In this document: positions 32,000 to 43,000 of the stretch, in pieces
How positions within the stretch are numbered: position 1 is the first letter of the stretch
Layout: each line of letters starts with the position of its first letter
NCBI GenBank assembly: GCA_027257055.1
Contig: JAPVLO010000383.1
Span: 62,001 to 126,000 of the forward strand
Direction: 5' to 3'
From: Cephalopachus bancanus
Taxonomy: Eukaryota; Chordata; Mammalia; Primates; Tarsiidae
Length of the DNA stretch: 64,000 bases
Notes under the pieces: model-generated
Told to the model about the DNA's origin: nothing
What the model saw: the letters and a program-made list of their open reading frames with translations, nothing else
Database searches by the model: none
Made by a program: the position numbers and the translations under genes

Positions 32000-32355
32000 T
32001 CCTTGAGGCCTGTATTCTGCATCAACAACCAGAACAACCTGGGTCTTGCTGGACTCTCAGGAGTATCCCGGTTCTGCAGACACGCGGATAACTGTTTTTG
32101 TTTGTTTGAAATGGAGCCTTTTTTCTTTCTGTTAGTTCAGTCTATGCGATAATTTTTGTGAAACAATTCATTGAATAAAAAGTATGGCTTACCATTAAAG
32201 CGATTTAAGCAAAATATATTACTGAAGGAGTATCATGTATTGAATTAAATAACAGAGGCTTCTTTTTTGTCTGTAATTGATGGACATTTGGTTTTTTAAA
32301 AAGACGCTGTTCGCATTAGGTCACCTGTGGAGAAAGCGCTTGTGAAAATGGACAT
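32000..32355. other. Sequence downstream of the CpG island
   Basis: Falls quickly from GC-rich to AT-rich. The plus frame 31742-32152 is open across the island, but GC-rich DNA is open by chance and I see no family. Confidence 0.35.
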
Positions 32356-32358
32356 CCA

Positions 32359-32648
32359 AGCTGGGCTCGGTGGCTCAGCCTGTAGTCCCCGCCTTTGGGA
32401 GGCTGAGGTGAGTGGATTGCCTGAGCCCGCGGGTTCGAGACCCGCCTGGGCAGCGAGAATTCATCTCTACAATAAATCGAAAAATCAGCCGGGCGTGGTA
32501 GTGCGCGCCTGTAATTCCGGCTACTCGGAAGGCTGAGGCGGAAGGATCGCCGGAGCCCAGCAGGTCGAGGCTGGGTGGCCGGGAGCGGCACTGCACTCCA
32601 GCCTGGGCGACAGAGTGAGACTCCAACTCAGGAAAGAAAAAAAGAAAA
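32359..32648 (+). mobile_element. Alu with TSD, shortened head
   Basis: 'agctgggctcggtggctcag', 'cctgtagtccccgcctttgg' (further deletion at the 'cccgcgcc' site), ending 'actccaactcaggaaag'. Flanked by 'aaaatggacatcca' / 'aaaacggacatcca'. Confidence 0.93.
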
Positions 32649-33069
32649 GAAAACGGACATCCAGATCGCTCTTTCTTCTGGGTGTTAGGGAAGAGCAGCT
32701 CCAGTTCTGGCTTGGCTGCAAAACTGTTTGGTCAGGCAACACCACTTCAGTGCTTCTTCCACTAGATTTGCATGGATTTTTGGAAGCCATGGAGTTTATC
32801 TGGTTGTTTGGGGTTTTTTCTTTATTTTTTTTTTTAAAGCAACTGGAAAGTTGCATGGAAAGGCGAGTTCTGGAAACCCTGAAGGCTCACCAGCCACCCA
32901 CACTTGGTCCTTGCCCAGTCTAAAATGGGGCAACTTGGATTTTGAATCCGAATAAGAATGCCAGGTAGGAGGATTTAGAAGGGTTTAGAAAGACTGAAAC
33001 CCTCCAGCACCACCCCCTTTTCTGATCTTACGAGCAGTTTTTCTAGACATTGCCAAATTCAGAAGACTG
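32649..33069. other. Unique sequence, no feature seen
   Basis: Open frames at 32615-32955 begin inside the Alu tail and have no domain. Confidence 0.4.
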
Positions 33070-33085
33070 GCCTGTTTTGATTTTT

Positions 33086-33514
33086 ATGTACTTATTTATT
33101 TATTATTTAATTTTTTTATTTTAAAGATGTGGGGAACAATCCAGGGTTAGGTATACAAACGATGATTATGCAGGTGCCCTTGTTGATGAGGTGTGCCCCT
33201 CCCTCCCCTGGCAGTTTCCCTCAACTGCAAATCCCACCCCTGCTCCCCTGACAGTTTCCCACTACTGCCAATTGTTTTTTTATAGCATTATAATTATTCA
33301 AGATCCTCTTATGAATGAGAACATGTGGAACTCAGTTCTTTGTTTCTGTGATAGATCACCAAGTATGATCGACTCCAAATCTACCCAGGTTGCTGCAAAG
33401 TCCATATATTTGTCCTTCTTTAGGGCTGCATAATATTCCATTGTGTTTATGGGCTACAATTTTTAAATCCAGCTTCGATGGGCAACATGGTTGGTTCCAT
33501 GTTTTTGCTAACTT
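33086..33514 (-). mobile_element. L1 3' part, antisense, with TSD
   Basis: A/T-rich tail, 'aaagatgtggggaacaatcc', 'agggttaggtatacaaacga', two 3' UTR modules ('ggcagtttccctcaactgc', 'gacagtttcccactactgcc'), to 'atggttggttccatgttttt'. Flanked by 'gcctgttttgattttt' at 33070 and 33515. Confidence 0.93.
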
Positions 33515-33524
33515 GCCTGTTTTG

Positions 33525-33820
33525 ATTTTTTTTTTTTTTTTTTTGAGTTGGAGTCCCACTCTGTCCCCCAGACTGGAGTGCAGCGGCCGCTCCCGGCCAC
33601 TGCAGCCTCAACCTGCTGGGCTCCGGCGATCCTTCTGCCTCAGCCTTCCAAGGAGCTGGAACTACAGACACGCGCTACCGCTCCCGGCTAGTTTTTTGAT
33701 TATTGTAGAGATGAGGTCTCTCCAAGTTGCCCAGGCGGGTCTTGAACCCACAGGCTCAGGCAATTCACTCACCCCAGCCTCCCAAAGCACGGGATTACAG
33801 GCTGAGCCACTGAGCCGGCT
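33525..33820 (-). mobile_element. Alu inserted at the same target as the L1
   Basis: T-run, 'gagttggagtcccactctgt', ending 'aggctgagccactgagccggct'. Flanked by 'gcctgttttgatttt' at 33515-33529 and 33821-33835; the left copy is also the right TSD of the L1. Confidence 0.93.
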
Positions 33821-33938
33821 GCCTGTTTTGATTTTAAAATGCAACAAGCTTTTACAAAAGCCACCTGTCCCATCGTCCTTTCTCCTGGAACTGCCTCCTT
33901 GTGATGTGTCCTCATGGATGCATCACCTTGCCACCTCT

Positions 33939-33988
33939 GCAGTTCTACTAGGTACCCCCTCTTGCAGTTCTACTAGGTACCCCCTCTC
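33939..33988. repeat. 25-bp tandem duplication
   Basis: 'gcagttctactaggtacccc' plus 'ctctt' occurs twice in a row; the second copy differs only at its end. Confidence 0.95.
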
Positions 33989-34097
33989 TCCCTGGCTCTT
34001 CCTGGTTAGGGCTTTGTAATGGCTGCATTTCATGTCGATGGCCCAGGGCAAGACTTAAGCTGCATAACCGGAAAGAATACTCTGTTTAAAGAGAGTC

Positions 34098-34193
34098 CTC
34101 CCAGCACTTTGGGAGGCCAAGGTGAGAGGATTGCCTGAGCTCATGGGTTCAAGACCAGCCTGGGCAACTTGACGAGACCTCATCTCTAAAAAA
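34098..34193 (+). mobile_element. Alu left-arm fragment
   Basis: Starts within the head ('tcctcccagcactttgggag') and stops after 'gagacctcatctctaaaaaa'. It lacks the first bases and the right arm. Directly followed by a full Alu. Confidence 0.85.
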
Positions 34194-34195
34194 TA

Positions 34196-34512
34196 AACTG
34201 GGCTCAGTGGCTCAGCCTGTAATCCCGCGCCTTTGGGAGGCTGAGGTGAGTGGATTGCCTGAGCCCGCGGGCTCGAGACCCGCCTGGGCAATTTGGCGAG
34301 ACCTCATCTCTACAATAAATCAAAAAATTAGCCGGGCGTGGTAGCGCACACCTGTAGTTCCAGTTACTCGGAAGGCTGAGGCGGAAGGATCGCCGGAGCC
34401 CAGCAGGTCGAGGCTGCGGTGGCCGGGAATGGCCACTGCACTCCAGTCTGGGCGACAGAGTGAGACTCCAACTCAAAAACAAAACAAAACAAAACAAAAA
34501 TAAAATAAATAA
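34196..34512 (+). mobile_element. Alu 'cccgcgccttt' subfamily
   Basis: 'actgggctcagtggctcagc', 'aatcccgcgcctttgggagg', right arm 'ggtggccgggaatggccact', tail of (CAAAA)n/(AAATA)n. Inserted in or next to the A-rich linker of the fragment before it. Confidence 0.92.
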
Positions 34513-34972
34513 AAATATAATAATAAAGATAATCCTTGCCTCTCTCTCTTAAACTGAGATTTAGTAGAACTAAAAATTAAGACAAATGTCCTCTGAGATA
34601 TAGATGTGTATATACACACACAGATATCAAAAAATGACAGCTTTCAAAATCTCACATGTAGTGTTCACACAACCATCTTCCGACAGCTCTGACTATAACC
34701 AAAGTTATTGTTAAGCAAAGAACTTGAACTGTAATCAAGGTTATTGTAAGGCGAGAGAACATTCTGCTTTTATCATCCACCCACTTGCTATGCCCCAGAA
34801 AAAATACCTAACAGCAGTGAGCTCACACCAAGGGCTATATCTAGTAACTGCGGAACTGTCAAGACTTCTGTCAGGCTTCTAGAAGCAATCCATGTTGATT
34901 TCTGACTCTAGAGCTAAAATTAATAAGAAGCCCATGAAGGCCAGGGCATTTCTCAAACAAAGAAACCACCCA
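34513..34972. other. Unique sequence, possibly decayed LTR
   Basis: Internal near-repeat 'actataaccaaagttattgt' / 'actgtaatcaaggttattgt' at about 34690-34750. Not assigned. Confidence 0.35.
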
Positions 34973-35262
34973 GCCGGGCTCGGTGGCTCAGTCCGTCACC
35001 CCAGCACTTTGGGAGGCTGAGGCGAGTGGATTGCCTGAGCCCGCGGGTTTGAGACCTGCCCAGGGAACTTGGCGAGACCTCATCTCTACAATAAATCAAA
35101 GAAAACTTAGCTAGGTGTGGTGGCGCGCACCTGTAGTTCTGGCTACTTGGAAGGCTGAGGCGGAAGGATCGCCGGAGCCCAGCAGGTCGAGGCTGTGGTG
35201 GCCGGGAGCGTGCCACTGCCCTCTAGTCTGGGCAACAGAGTGAGACTCCAACTCAAAAAAAA
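34973..35262 (+). mobile_element. Alu, full-length
   Basis: 'gccgggctcggtggctcagt' to 'gagactccaactcaaaaaaa'. Right arm 'ggtggccgggagcgtgccac'. No clear TSD. Confidence 0.92.
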
Positions 35263-36470
35263 GAGAAAATTTTTATAACCAACCAGAGGCTATATTAGCA
35301 ACCGATTGACTATGCTGGTTAAGGATTTTAAAACTCAGTGTAGGAACATAAAAGGCTATCAATCAAATTGAAAAACGTGGGTAGTTAACATAAAACGAAG
35401 TGAAGTGGTAATCAGGTTTTGGTGCACTTTCACTGTCAGCCAGCAGTAAGTCTTCATCTGGCTATTAGAGAAACGAGAATGCTCAGTTAACTGATGATGT
35501 TGTAAAATAATACATAGTTCCAAATCTCTGTTTGTCCCTATGTATAACTATGTATCCCTACATAGTTACATCTGACAAGTGCTGGGCGTAGGGGGTGAGA
35601 GTAATTAACCCCTGTACTGACACCACCGTTAAGTGCTGACCTGTGGATTCGGTAACATTCACAGCTCAGAGCCTGAGAAGGAAAAAACTCGAGGCTTCCA
35701 GGGCAGCCCCCTCACCCACACTGACCCTGTCCTACAGGCAGGCTTAGCCAGGCCGCAATAACGCCAACATGGCAATGATAAGCCCCAAGATGGCAGAGTC
35801 ACGCTGGAAGTTACTTTTCTATTTATCCCAAAGAGGCCCAGAATGGCAGTAGTACTCAGAATATCTAATGACTATCCCTGGCCCAGTAAACAGGTCTTGA
35901 TGTCACAAAAAACCCCAAGTGCTGATGAGAAAATCAGCAGAAAACAGGTGTTTTGTTTTGTTTTTTTAACCAAGTGTTCAAGCACCAAGCTGAGACATGC
36001 ACTGGTGAGAAACAACCCATTCTGGGCAAGCCATCTTTTGAAGTCAATTACGTCTTCAGTACAACTAATTTTTCTTTGATTTCTGGCTTGCTTCTAGTTA
36101 ATGAAGAAAAGATATCTGGCAGGATTATCTATCTACCCATCTGTCCACCCACTTAATCACTAGCCAACACGGAGTGAGAGTTGGAATGCACAGAATTGTT
36201 GGATTTCATGGGACCCGGTACTTCCTGTTCCCTGGTCACCTCCTGCTTGGTCTTCCATCACAGGCAAGATCTTTTAGGGTGAATGACTAGGTCAGAAGTT
36301 ACGGGTAATTGTTTTCCATTTTCTATTTGCCAAGGAGTAAACAAAAAACAAAAAGAGAACTAATACCTATGTCCATCATGGAAATGTTTGGTCCTTTGTA
36401 TTTATTGTTTTGAAATTAAACAGAAATTCTAAGGCTAGGATAAGAACAATGATTTAAAAATAAGTTCAAG
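35263..36470. other. Unique sequence, no gene identified
   Basis: Contains 'gccaacatggcaatgataag' and 'ccccaagatggcagag', an LTR-like feel at about 35740-35800, not assignable. No domain in the frames at 35843-36156. Confidence 0.35.
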
Positions 36471-36775
36471 AGCCGGGCACGGTGGCTCACACCTGTAATC
36501 CCAGCATTTGGGGAGGATTGTTTGAGCCCAGGACTTCCAGACCAGCCCAGGCAACATAGTGAGACCTCATCTCTACATACAAAAAAAAAAAAAAATCCCA
36601 AAAATTAGACAGGTGGTTGTACACACCTTAGTCCCAGCTACTTGGGAGGCTGAGATGGAAGGATTGCCTGAGCCCAAGAGATAGAGACTGTGGTGAGCTG
36701 TGTTCCATGCTACTGCACCCCAGCCTGGGGACAGAGTGAGACCCTGCCTCAAGTAAATAGACAAATAAATAAAAT
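36471..36775 (+). mobile_element. AluJ-like element with left-arm deletion
   Basis: 'gccgggcacggtggctcaca', then 'cagcatttggggaggattgt' (missing about 20 bp), ending 'gagaccctgcctcaagtaaa'. Confidence 0.88.
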
Positions 36776-37089
36776 AAAATTTTATTTATTTTATGTGTGT
36801 ATCATCCAAATAGCTGATCACACAAGGAGTCATCTTCATAAGCGTTAAAAAAAAGTGTGTACGTCAACATCATTCTTTTTCCTTGAAATTAAATTTCAAC
36901 ACTTTTCAGAAAATGGACATCAAGCCACAAATAAGCGTGACTAGACGTCCACGTTAGGTTCCCAATTTCGCATCCTCTTGTAACATTTAGATCTGCCACT
37001 CACACTCACCACCGCGGTTAACGAATGAGTTTCCGGCTTCCCACAATTAAGTTTTGGATATTTGCACAAGGCATCAGCGTTACTGTCAT

Positions 37090-37181
37090 GCAAATTTCCA
37101 CCTAAATTACCTACACTTTGCAAAACACTGCTAATGCAAATTTCCACCTAAATTACCTACACTTTGCAAAACACTGCTAAT
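37090..37181. repeat. Perfect 46-bp tandem duplication
   Basis: Unit begins 'gcaaatttccacctaaatta' and ends 'aaaacactgctaat'. It is present twice (37090-37135, 37136-37181) without mismatch. Confidence 0.96.
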
Positions 37182-37250
37182 GCTTTTTTTGCATGACTAA
37201 TCCCAGAAAAACGCTTTCACAGTCCTTTTTATGACAGGTGCTAATTATCA

Positions 37251-37866
37251 ATGTATTGCATCTTCCCTCCAGATCCACTCTTCAGCACTCTTCAGTATCT
37301 GTTCTATGAGGATGGACAGGAGTCCACAGACACGTCTCTCTTTAGCAGTGAGCATGGGGTCCTGCCTTCTCCAGGGAGTGCTGCAGGGGACCCGCAGGAC
37401 AAAGGACACTCTCCTGCCGGGTCTGCTGGCCTGAAGGGTCAGCTGTGTGGGCAGCTCAGGGGTCCTGAACTCGTGGCCCTCCGTGATCTTGCTGCACTGG
37501 TCTGGCCTGGTGAAAACCTCCCACGCCCTCTTGCTGTGGACACCCCGTGCTCCAGACCTTCTGTCTGCACAAGCACCCCTCTCTCTGCAAGCACTTGGCC
37601 CCTGCCTCCATCCAGAGGGCGTCTCCCGCTTGCCCAGAGAGTTCCTCTGCTGTCGGGTGGGATGTGACCGTGACTTTCCAAGAAACCCTGAACCCCGTCT
37701 CCTTCCCAAGTGTGTCCTTCCTTGGGCATTGCCCCTCACCCCTACAGGACAATACAGAATTCTCTGCCATCTGATATTCACTCTTTCACCAGAGCTTAGC
37801 AGTTTTTTATATTTCACTTCTCCTGTTCAGATCACTGTGGGATGTTTACCTCCTTGTTGGTCTTAG
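37251..37866. other. GC-richer block with overlapping frames
   Basis: Long frames exist on both strands (e.g. 37251-37667 +, 37248-37817 -). The plus side is preceded by an acceptor-like 'catcttccctccag'. No domain recognised and frames on opposite strands are equally open, so a decayed LTR or old repeat is as likely as a gene. Confidence 0.3.
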
Positions 37867-38102
37867 ACAAAACATACTTCAAACTTACTCCCTGGTGACT
37901 GTCAGCAGAAAAGATGACATAAGGAATAAGTTCTAGTGATACGATAAGAAAAAACTAGACTTTTCAGTACACGGGCATGGGTTTAATTATCAGACAGACT
38001 GAACACAAATGAATAAACCGTGAGTTTCACTTGACTGTATTCAGCTTTTTATGACAAATTTATTATACACAAGTAAAAAGAGGGCATGCAAGTTACTGTC
38101 TT

Positions 38103-38411
38103 CTTTTTTTTCTTTTTTTCTTTTTTTTTTTGAGTTGGAGTCTCACTCCATGGCCCAGGCTGGAGTGCAGTGGCATGCTCATGGCCACCACAGCCTCGAC
38201 CTGCTGGGCTCCGGCAATCCTTCCACCTCAGTCTTCCAAGTAGCTGGAACTACAGGCACGCGCTACCACAACCGGCTAATTTTTTAATTTATTGTAGAGA
38301 CGAGGTCTTGCCAAGTTGCCCAGGCTGGTCTCGAACTCGCGGGCTCAGGCCATCCATTCGCCTCGGCCTCTCAAAGTGCCGGGATTATAGGCTAAGCCAC
38401 CAAGCCTGGCC
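38103..38411 (-). mobile_element. Alu, antisense, with diverged TSD
   Basis: Interrupted T-run, 'gagttggagtctcactccat', ending 'ggctaagccaccaagcctggcc'. Flanked by 'gttactgtcttctt' / 'gtaactgctttctt'. Confidence 0.92.
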
Positions 38412-38466
38412 GTAACTGCTTTCTTAGTGCAAAGCTGACATAAATTAAATAGGACAAAATAAAAAA

Positions 38467-38775
38467 CAGACTGAGTGTGGTGGCTCACGCCTATAATCCG
38501 AGCACTTTAGGAGGCTGAGGAAGGAGGATCGCTTGAGGTAAGTAGTTCAAGACCAGCCTGGGCAACATAGCAAGACCTCATCTCTTACAAGAAATTTAAA
38601 AAAAAAATTAGCCAGGCATGGTGGCACATGCCTATAGTCCCAGCTACTTGGGAGGCTGAGGTGGAAGAATCGCCCGAACCCAGGAGGTCAAAGCTGTGAT
38701 GAGTCATGATTGTGCCACTGCACTCCAGCCTGGGCAACAGAGTGAGACCCCAACTCAAAAAAACAAAACACCCAA
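38467..38775 (+). mobile_element. AluJ-like element
   Basis: 'gactgagtgtggtggctcac' to 'gagaccccaactcaaaaaaa'. Lies only about 55 bp from the antisense Alu before it, forming an inverted pair. Confidence 0.9.
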
Positions 38776-38846
38776 AAGTAGCTTCTGAGATACTATAAAC
38801 AGTAAACATGTATGCTCACAGGTTAAGTCACAAAGAACACTGCACA

Positions 38847-39148
38847 GGCCGGGCTCGGTGGTTCAGCCTGTAATCCCAGCACCACTTTGGGAGGCCGAGG
38901 CGAGTGAACTGCCTGAGCCCACGGGTTCGAGACCCATTCAGGCAACTTGGCAAGACCTTGTCTCTACAATAAATAAAAAACATTAACCAGGTGTGGTGGT
39001 GCGCACCTCTAGTTCCAGCTACTTGGAAGGATGAGGCGGAAGGATCGCCAGAGCCCAGCAGGTCGAGGCTGCAGTGGCCAGGAGCGTACAACTGCCCTCC
39101 AGTCTGGGCAAAAGATTGAGACTCCAACCCAAAACAAAACAAAACAAA
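38847..39148 (+). mobile_element. Alu with TSD
   Basis: 'ggccgggctcggtggttcag' to (AAAAC)n tail. Flanked by 'aaagaacactgc' / 'aaagaaccctgc'. Confidence 0.92.
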
Positions 39149-39454
39149 GAACCCTGCCCTTCCTTTAACAGTATCACAAAAACATAACAGTATTAACAAA
39201 CTCCATAAAACAGTCTTAATAACAAGAGAAGAGATAACGGATATGTTTTTTATAACGACATATGGGTGTTAACTAGTCCCTGGTGATTGTGCCCTTACGG
39301 AAATCAGCAAGGGCTTATTCCCTCCTGCTCATATGTTCACCAGGGAAAAGACACAAGCCCAAGTATAAAGAAAAAAAAAATTATTTATCAGCACAGTCCT
39401 CAAGCTTTGGCGCGGACAGCTCGTTTTGTGATGCAAAGGATGCCATTTTGATCG

Positions 39455-39553
39455 GCCAGACATTAGAATGAAATAACAACAACAGGCTGCAAATACTACC
39501 CAATCAAGGGCATCTGCATGGCCGTGACTGGTAAACAGTTTTCAGGGACCGTA
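39455..39553 (+). repeat. Local repeat, copy A
   Basis: 'gccagacattagaatgaaat', 'gcaaatactacccaatcaag', 'gggcatctgcatggccgtga', 'ctggtaaacagttttcag'. Matches copy B about 956 bp downstream with scattered differences. Unassigned family. Confidence 0.8.
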
Positions 39554-40410
39554 AAAACACTGTAGAAAACAGATCTGCACCGACACTTGCGATCCATGTC
39601 TGCTAAAACAAGGCATGGCAGGAAGGCCGCTGCCTCTGGAGGTTGACACTGTCACCTCCGAATTCCCTCATCACGGAATGGTCATTCTGCCTCTGTCATG
39701 CCCTGCAGAACTGGGTCGGTCACTTGGAGGCAGCCTGGTGGCCTGATGGGTCCCTTCATGGGGATGGTGTTCCCTGCGGGTGCTGTTCAAAGCCATCCAC
39801 AGCTCGGAATGCTGGAGTCATTTTGCCTGCTAAATGCGTACCTGTGACAATTGTTTGCAAGGCACCTTGTAATCAGGATGGAAAACCTGTCAGTGTTGAG
39901 GTCCTTGTTTGTGATTAAAGGACAGCACGATGGTAACTATTTACTAGTTATGCGGACAGTACAACCGGGGGGACTTCAGCCAAGGGTCACTCTTTCCGGG
40001 TCTTGTTTAGGAGTGAAAATACTGCTGTGGTCATCACTTTAGTTACCCGTGTTAGTTGGTCAAGGCATGGTGAAAAGCAGATTATTTAAGAGCAGTTTGT
40101 CACTAAAGACAGGAAGTGGGGTGGGGGGAGGATACATCTGGGCCAGGAAAACAAAGTCAATGCCAAATTGCTGGGCTTTGAGTCCAACTCAAAGTCAGTC
40201 TTAGAGCCGAGCTGTGGGCTGTCCCAGAGCCCAGAATCTGTATTTCAACCCAAGATGTTATGAGTACATGCCACGAAAGATACTGACTGGGAAAAAATAA
40301 GAGAGGACACAAGCAAACGGCGTCATAATATCAGTAAACATGGTTAGCATAAACCATGTTTGTATTTATCTGGGACAAGTGGTCCACCCAGTCCAAAAAT
40401 GCTAAATCCG

Positions 40411-40508
40411 CCAAACATTAGAATGCAAATAATAACAACACACCGAAAATACTACCCAGACAAGAGTGTTTGCATGTGCCTGACTGGTAAGCAGTTTTCA
40501 GTGGTCGT
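40411..40508 (+). repeat. Local repeat, copy B
   Basis: 'ccaaacattagaatgcaaat', 'gaaaatactacccagacaag', 'agtgtttgcatgtgcctgac', 'tggtaagcagttttcag'. Same order as copy A. The pair could be two LTR remnants or an old segmental duplication. Confidence 0.8.
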
Positions 40509-40610
40509 TCATTAGAATGACAAATCACGAGACCCCAGTCAACAGCTCTTGGACTTGCAAGGGTTATATACTACAATCACTCTCTTATTTCAGGGAAGAA
40601 TTCCCAAACA

Positions 40611-40690
40611 AAATAATACTAACAACAATAAATAAATAAATAAATAAACAAACAAACAATAAACAAATAATAAATAAATAAAATAATGCT
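40611..40690. repeat. (AATA)n/(AACA)n simple repeat
   Basis: Runs of 'aataaataaa' and 'aacaaacaaa'. Confidence 0.95.
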
Positions 40691-41145
40691 AACAACAAAA
40701 ATTCCTCTATGGAATGAGTGCTGTTACCATCACTTCTTTTAAGACAAAAATAATATCGATTTTTCCTTAAAAATTATTTTGCTAAGAGAATAGCAAAAAA
40801 GAAAATGGCTAAAAGTCCTGGACAGGGAAAGGAAGAATCTTCCTGTAACAATCACACATTCTGTTTGAGTTTTTGGCAATGAGGCCAGAAGGAAACTTTT
40901 TAAAGGCAGGTTATAGTTTTAGTTCAACTGAGTTTTACACATACACAGAATAATTGACATTTTAAGAAATCTACGACTCAATCCTATGAATAGTCATCAC
41001 TATTCTGCAGATTATAGATGGTATCTGTGTAGTCCATTAAATTCCCTTTTTTAAAAAGAGAAAAAATACAAAATTGTTACTATGATTTAGTTCACTGATA
41101 AAGACCAATTCAACCTTACAAGAAGATATTTTATAAGAAAAATAT

Positions 41146-41456
41146 CAGCCAGGCTCGGTGGCTCAGCCTGTAATCCCGCGCCTTTGGGAGCTGAGGTGAG
41201 TGGATTGCCTGAGCCCACGGGTTCGAGACCCACTGGGCAACTTGGCGAGACCTCATCTCTACAATAAATCAAAAAATGAGCTGGGCATGGTAGTGCGCGC
41301 CTGTAGTTCCGGCTACTTGGAAGGCTGAGGTGGAAGGATCGCTGGAGCCCAGCAGGTCGAGGCTGCAGTGGCCCGGAGCGGCCACTGCACTCTAGTCTGG
41401 GCGACAGAGTGAGACTCCAACTCAAAAAAAAAAAAAAAAAAAAGGAAAGAAAGAAA
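41146..41456 (+). mobile_element. Alu 'cccgcgccttt' subfamily, with TSD
   Basis: 'gccaggctcggtggctcagc', 'aatcccgcgcctttgggagc', 'gtggcccggagcggccactg'. Flanked by 'agaaaaatatca' on both sides. Confidence 0.94.
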
Positions 41457-41772
41457 AATATCAACTTGTAAGATAATATAGTAGCAAGGTGCTGAATACC
41501 TAGATGTTGCATGCTATTGATAGAGAAACTACAAGACACACACACAGTGGAACACTATTCAGCCTTAAAAAGGGGGGATTGTGTGAGCACCACAGGGATG
41601 GACCTATGCTAAGAAAAATAAGCTAGAAACACACACACACACACTCACAAAATCACGTGGTCTCACTTATATGTAGAACCAGAAACAAAAACATCAAATA
41701 GATCAAATAGAGAATAAAACAGTGGCTACTAGGGTCAGGGTCTGGGGGGGGGATTCTAGGAATCTAAGTCAA

Positions 41773-42077
41773 GGCTGGGAGCGGTGACTCAGCCTGTCAT
41801 CCCAGCACTTTGGGAGGCTGAGGGGAGAGGATTGTCTGAGCCCGGGGGTTCGAGACCCGCCTGGGCAACTTGGTGAGACCTCGTCTCTACAATAAATAAA
41901 AAAAATAAAAAAAGTAAAAGCCGGGCGTGGTAGTGTGTGCCTGTAGTTCCAGCTACTTGGAAGGCTGAGGTAGAAGGATCGCCAGAGCCCAGCAGGTCGA
42001 GGCTGCAGTGGCCGGGAGCATGCCATTGCACTCCAGTCTGGGCAATAGAGTGAGACTCCAACTCAAAAAAAAAAAAA
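41773..42077 (+). mobile_element. Alu inserted in the old L1
   Basis: 'ggctgggagcggtgactcag' to 'gagactccaactcaaaaaaa'. L1 resumes directly downstream at 'agtcaaagcatacaaatc'. Confidence 0.92.
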
Positions 42078-42550
42078 GTCAGTCAAAGCATACAAATCAG
42101 CATATATGTAGGATGAGCAAGTCTAAAGAGCTAAAGGTATAACCTGAGGACTGTAGTTAATCATCGAGCATATCATAGTCAGGATTTTTGGTAAAGGAGT
42201 TTATAGCTGCTCTTGTCACAGGAGGGGAGATGGGTAATTATGTGAGATGATAGATGTGTTAATTTGCCATTGAACTACATGTATGCATCTGATGTTATAA
42301 CCAAGAGCGTCCAAACTTTTGGCTTCTCTGTGCTGCACTGAGTAACTTTGGTTTCTCTGGGCTGTGAGTAAAGAATTATCTTGGGCTGCACATAAGTTAT
42401 ATAATATAGTTAATATATATATATATGTAACACAGATTTTAATTATAAAGTTTAGAAAAGCTAGAACAATATAAAACAAGTGGGAAATTTGACCCTGTTT
42501 TTGTAAAACCGATCTATCAATGTCTGGTTCGATGGAAGTGGTCATACTTC

Positions 42551-42833
42551 TTTTTTTTGAGTTGGAGTCTCACTCTGTCGCCCAGACTGGAGTGCAACGG
42601 CCGCTCCTGGCCACCGCAGCCTCGACCTGCTGGGCTCCGGTGATCCTTCCGTCTCAGCCTTCTGAGTGGCTGGAATTACAGGTGTGCGCTACCATACCCG
42701 GCTGATTTTTTGATTTATTGTAGAGATGAGTTCTCACTGCCCAGGCGGGTCTCGAACCCGCGGGCCCAGGCAATCCACTCACCTCAGCCTCCCAAAGGCA
42801 TGGGATTACAGGCTGAGCCACCGAGCCCAGCGG
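42551..42833 (-). mobile_element. Alu inside the hAT transposon, with TSD
   Basis: 'gagttggagtctcactctgt' to 'gctgagccaccgagcccagc'. Left arm is the 'cactgcccaggcgggtct' and 'caaaggcatgggattacag' subfamily. Flanked by 'ggtcatacttctt' / 'ggtaatacttctt'. Confidence 0.94.
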
Positions 42834-42835
42834 TA

Positions 42836-43000
42836 ATACTTCTTAAGCGAGTTCTCAAGGCGCTCGTCAGAAGTGTTTGTTCGAAGTTTGCCCTTTGTGT
42901 GCTTGATAACGGAAAACAGCTGCTCACAAATGTATGTGCTGCCCAAAAGCGAGGTCATGAATAAGGCCTGACTGTGAACTTCAAAAATGGAACTCTGCAT
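42836..43000 (-). pseudogene. hAT transposase C-terminal dimerisation domain relic
   Basis: Minus-strand frame reads 'GSTYICEQLFSVIKHTKGKL' and then '[17 protein letters not shown]'. hAT-family transposases end in a dimerisation domain of this form (compare 'S..CEQLFS..K..K...R..L.DE.L...L'). Only the C-terminal piece survives; the frame runs into the Alu. No catalytic region or intact start is visible, so it cannot be functional. A domesticated hAT gene is unlikely because the TIRs and internal deletion are both still evident. Confidence 0.85.

Larger units (their letters stand above)
39149..41140. other. About 2 kb mostly unique sequence
   Basis: Contains a pair of related segments (39455-39553 and 40411-40508) and an A-rich simple repeat at about 40611-40690. 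Frames at 39643-40042 have no recognisable domain. Confidence 0.4.

Noticed and set aside
31414..32037. Minus-strand open frame of 207 codons over the CpG island
   Set aside because: The frame runs out of GC-rich DNA straight into the L1 3' tail and shows no domain. GC-rich sequence is open by chance.
33390..34019. Plus-strand open frame of 209 codons
   Set aside because: It is a translation of antisense L1 and antisense Alu sequence joined by their T-runs; no host protein.
37251..37866. Overlapping long frames on both strands
   Set aside because: Equally open on opposite strands, no domain, and no confident splice pair. Listed only as an unassigned block.
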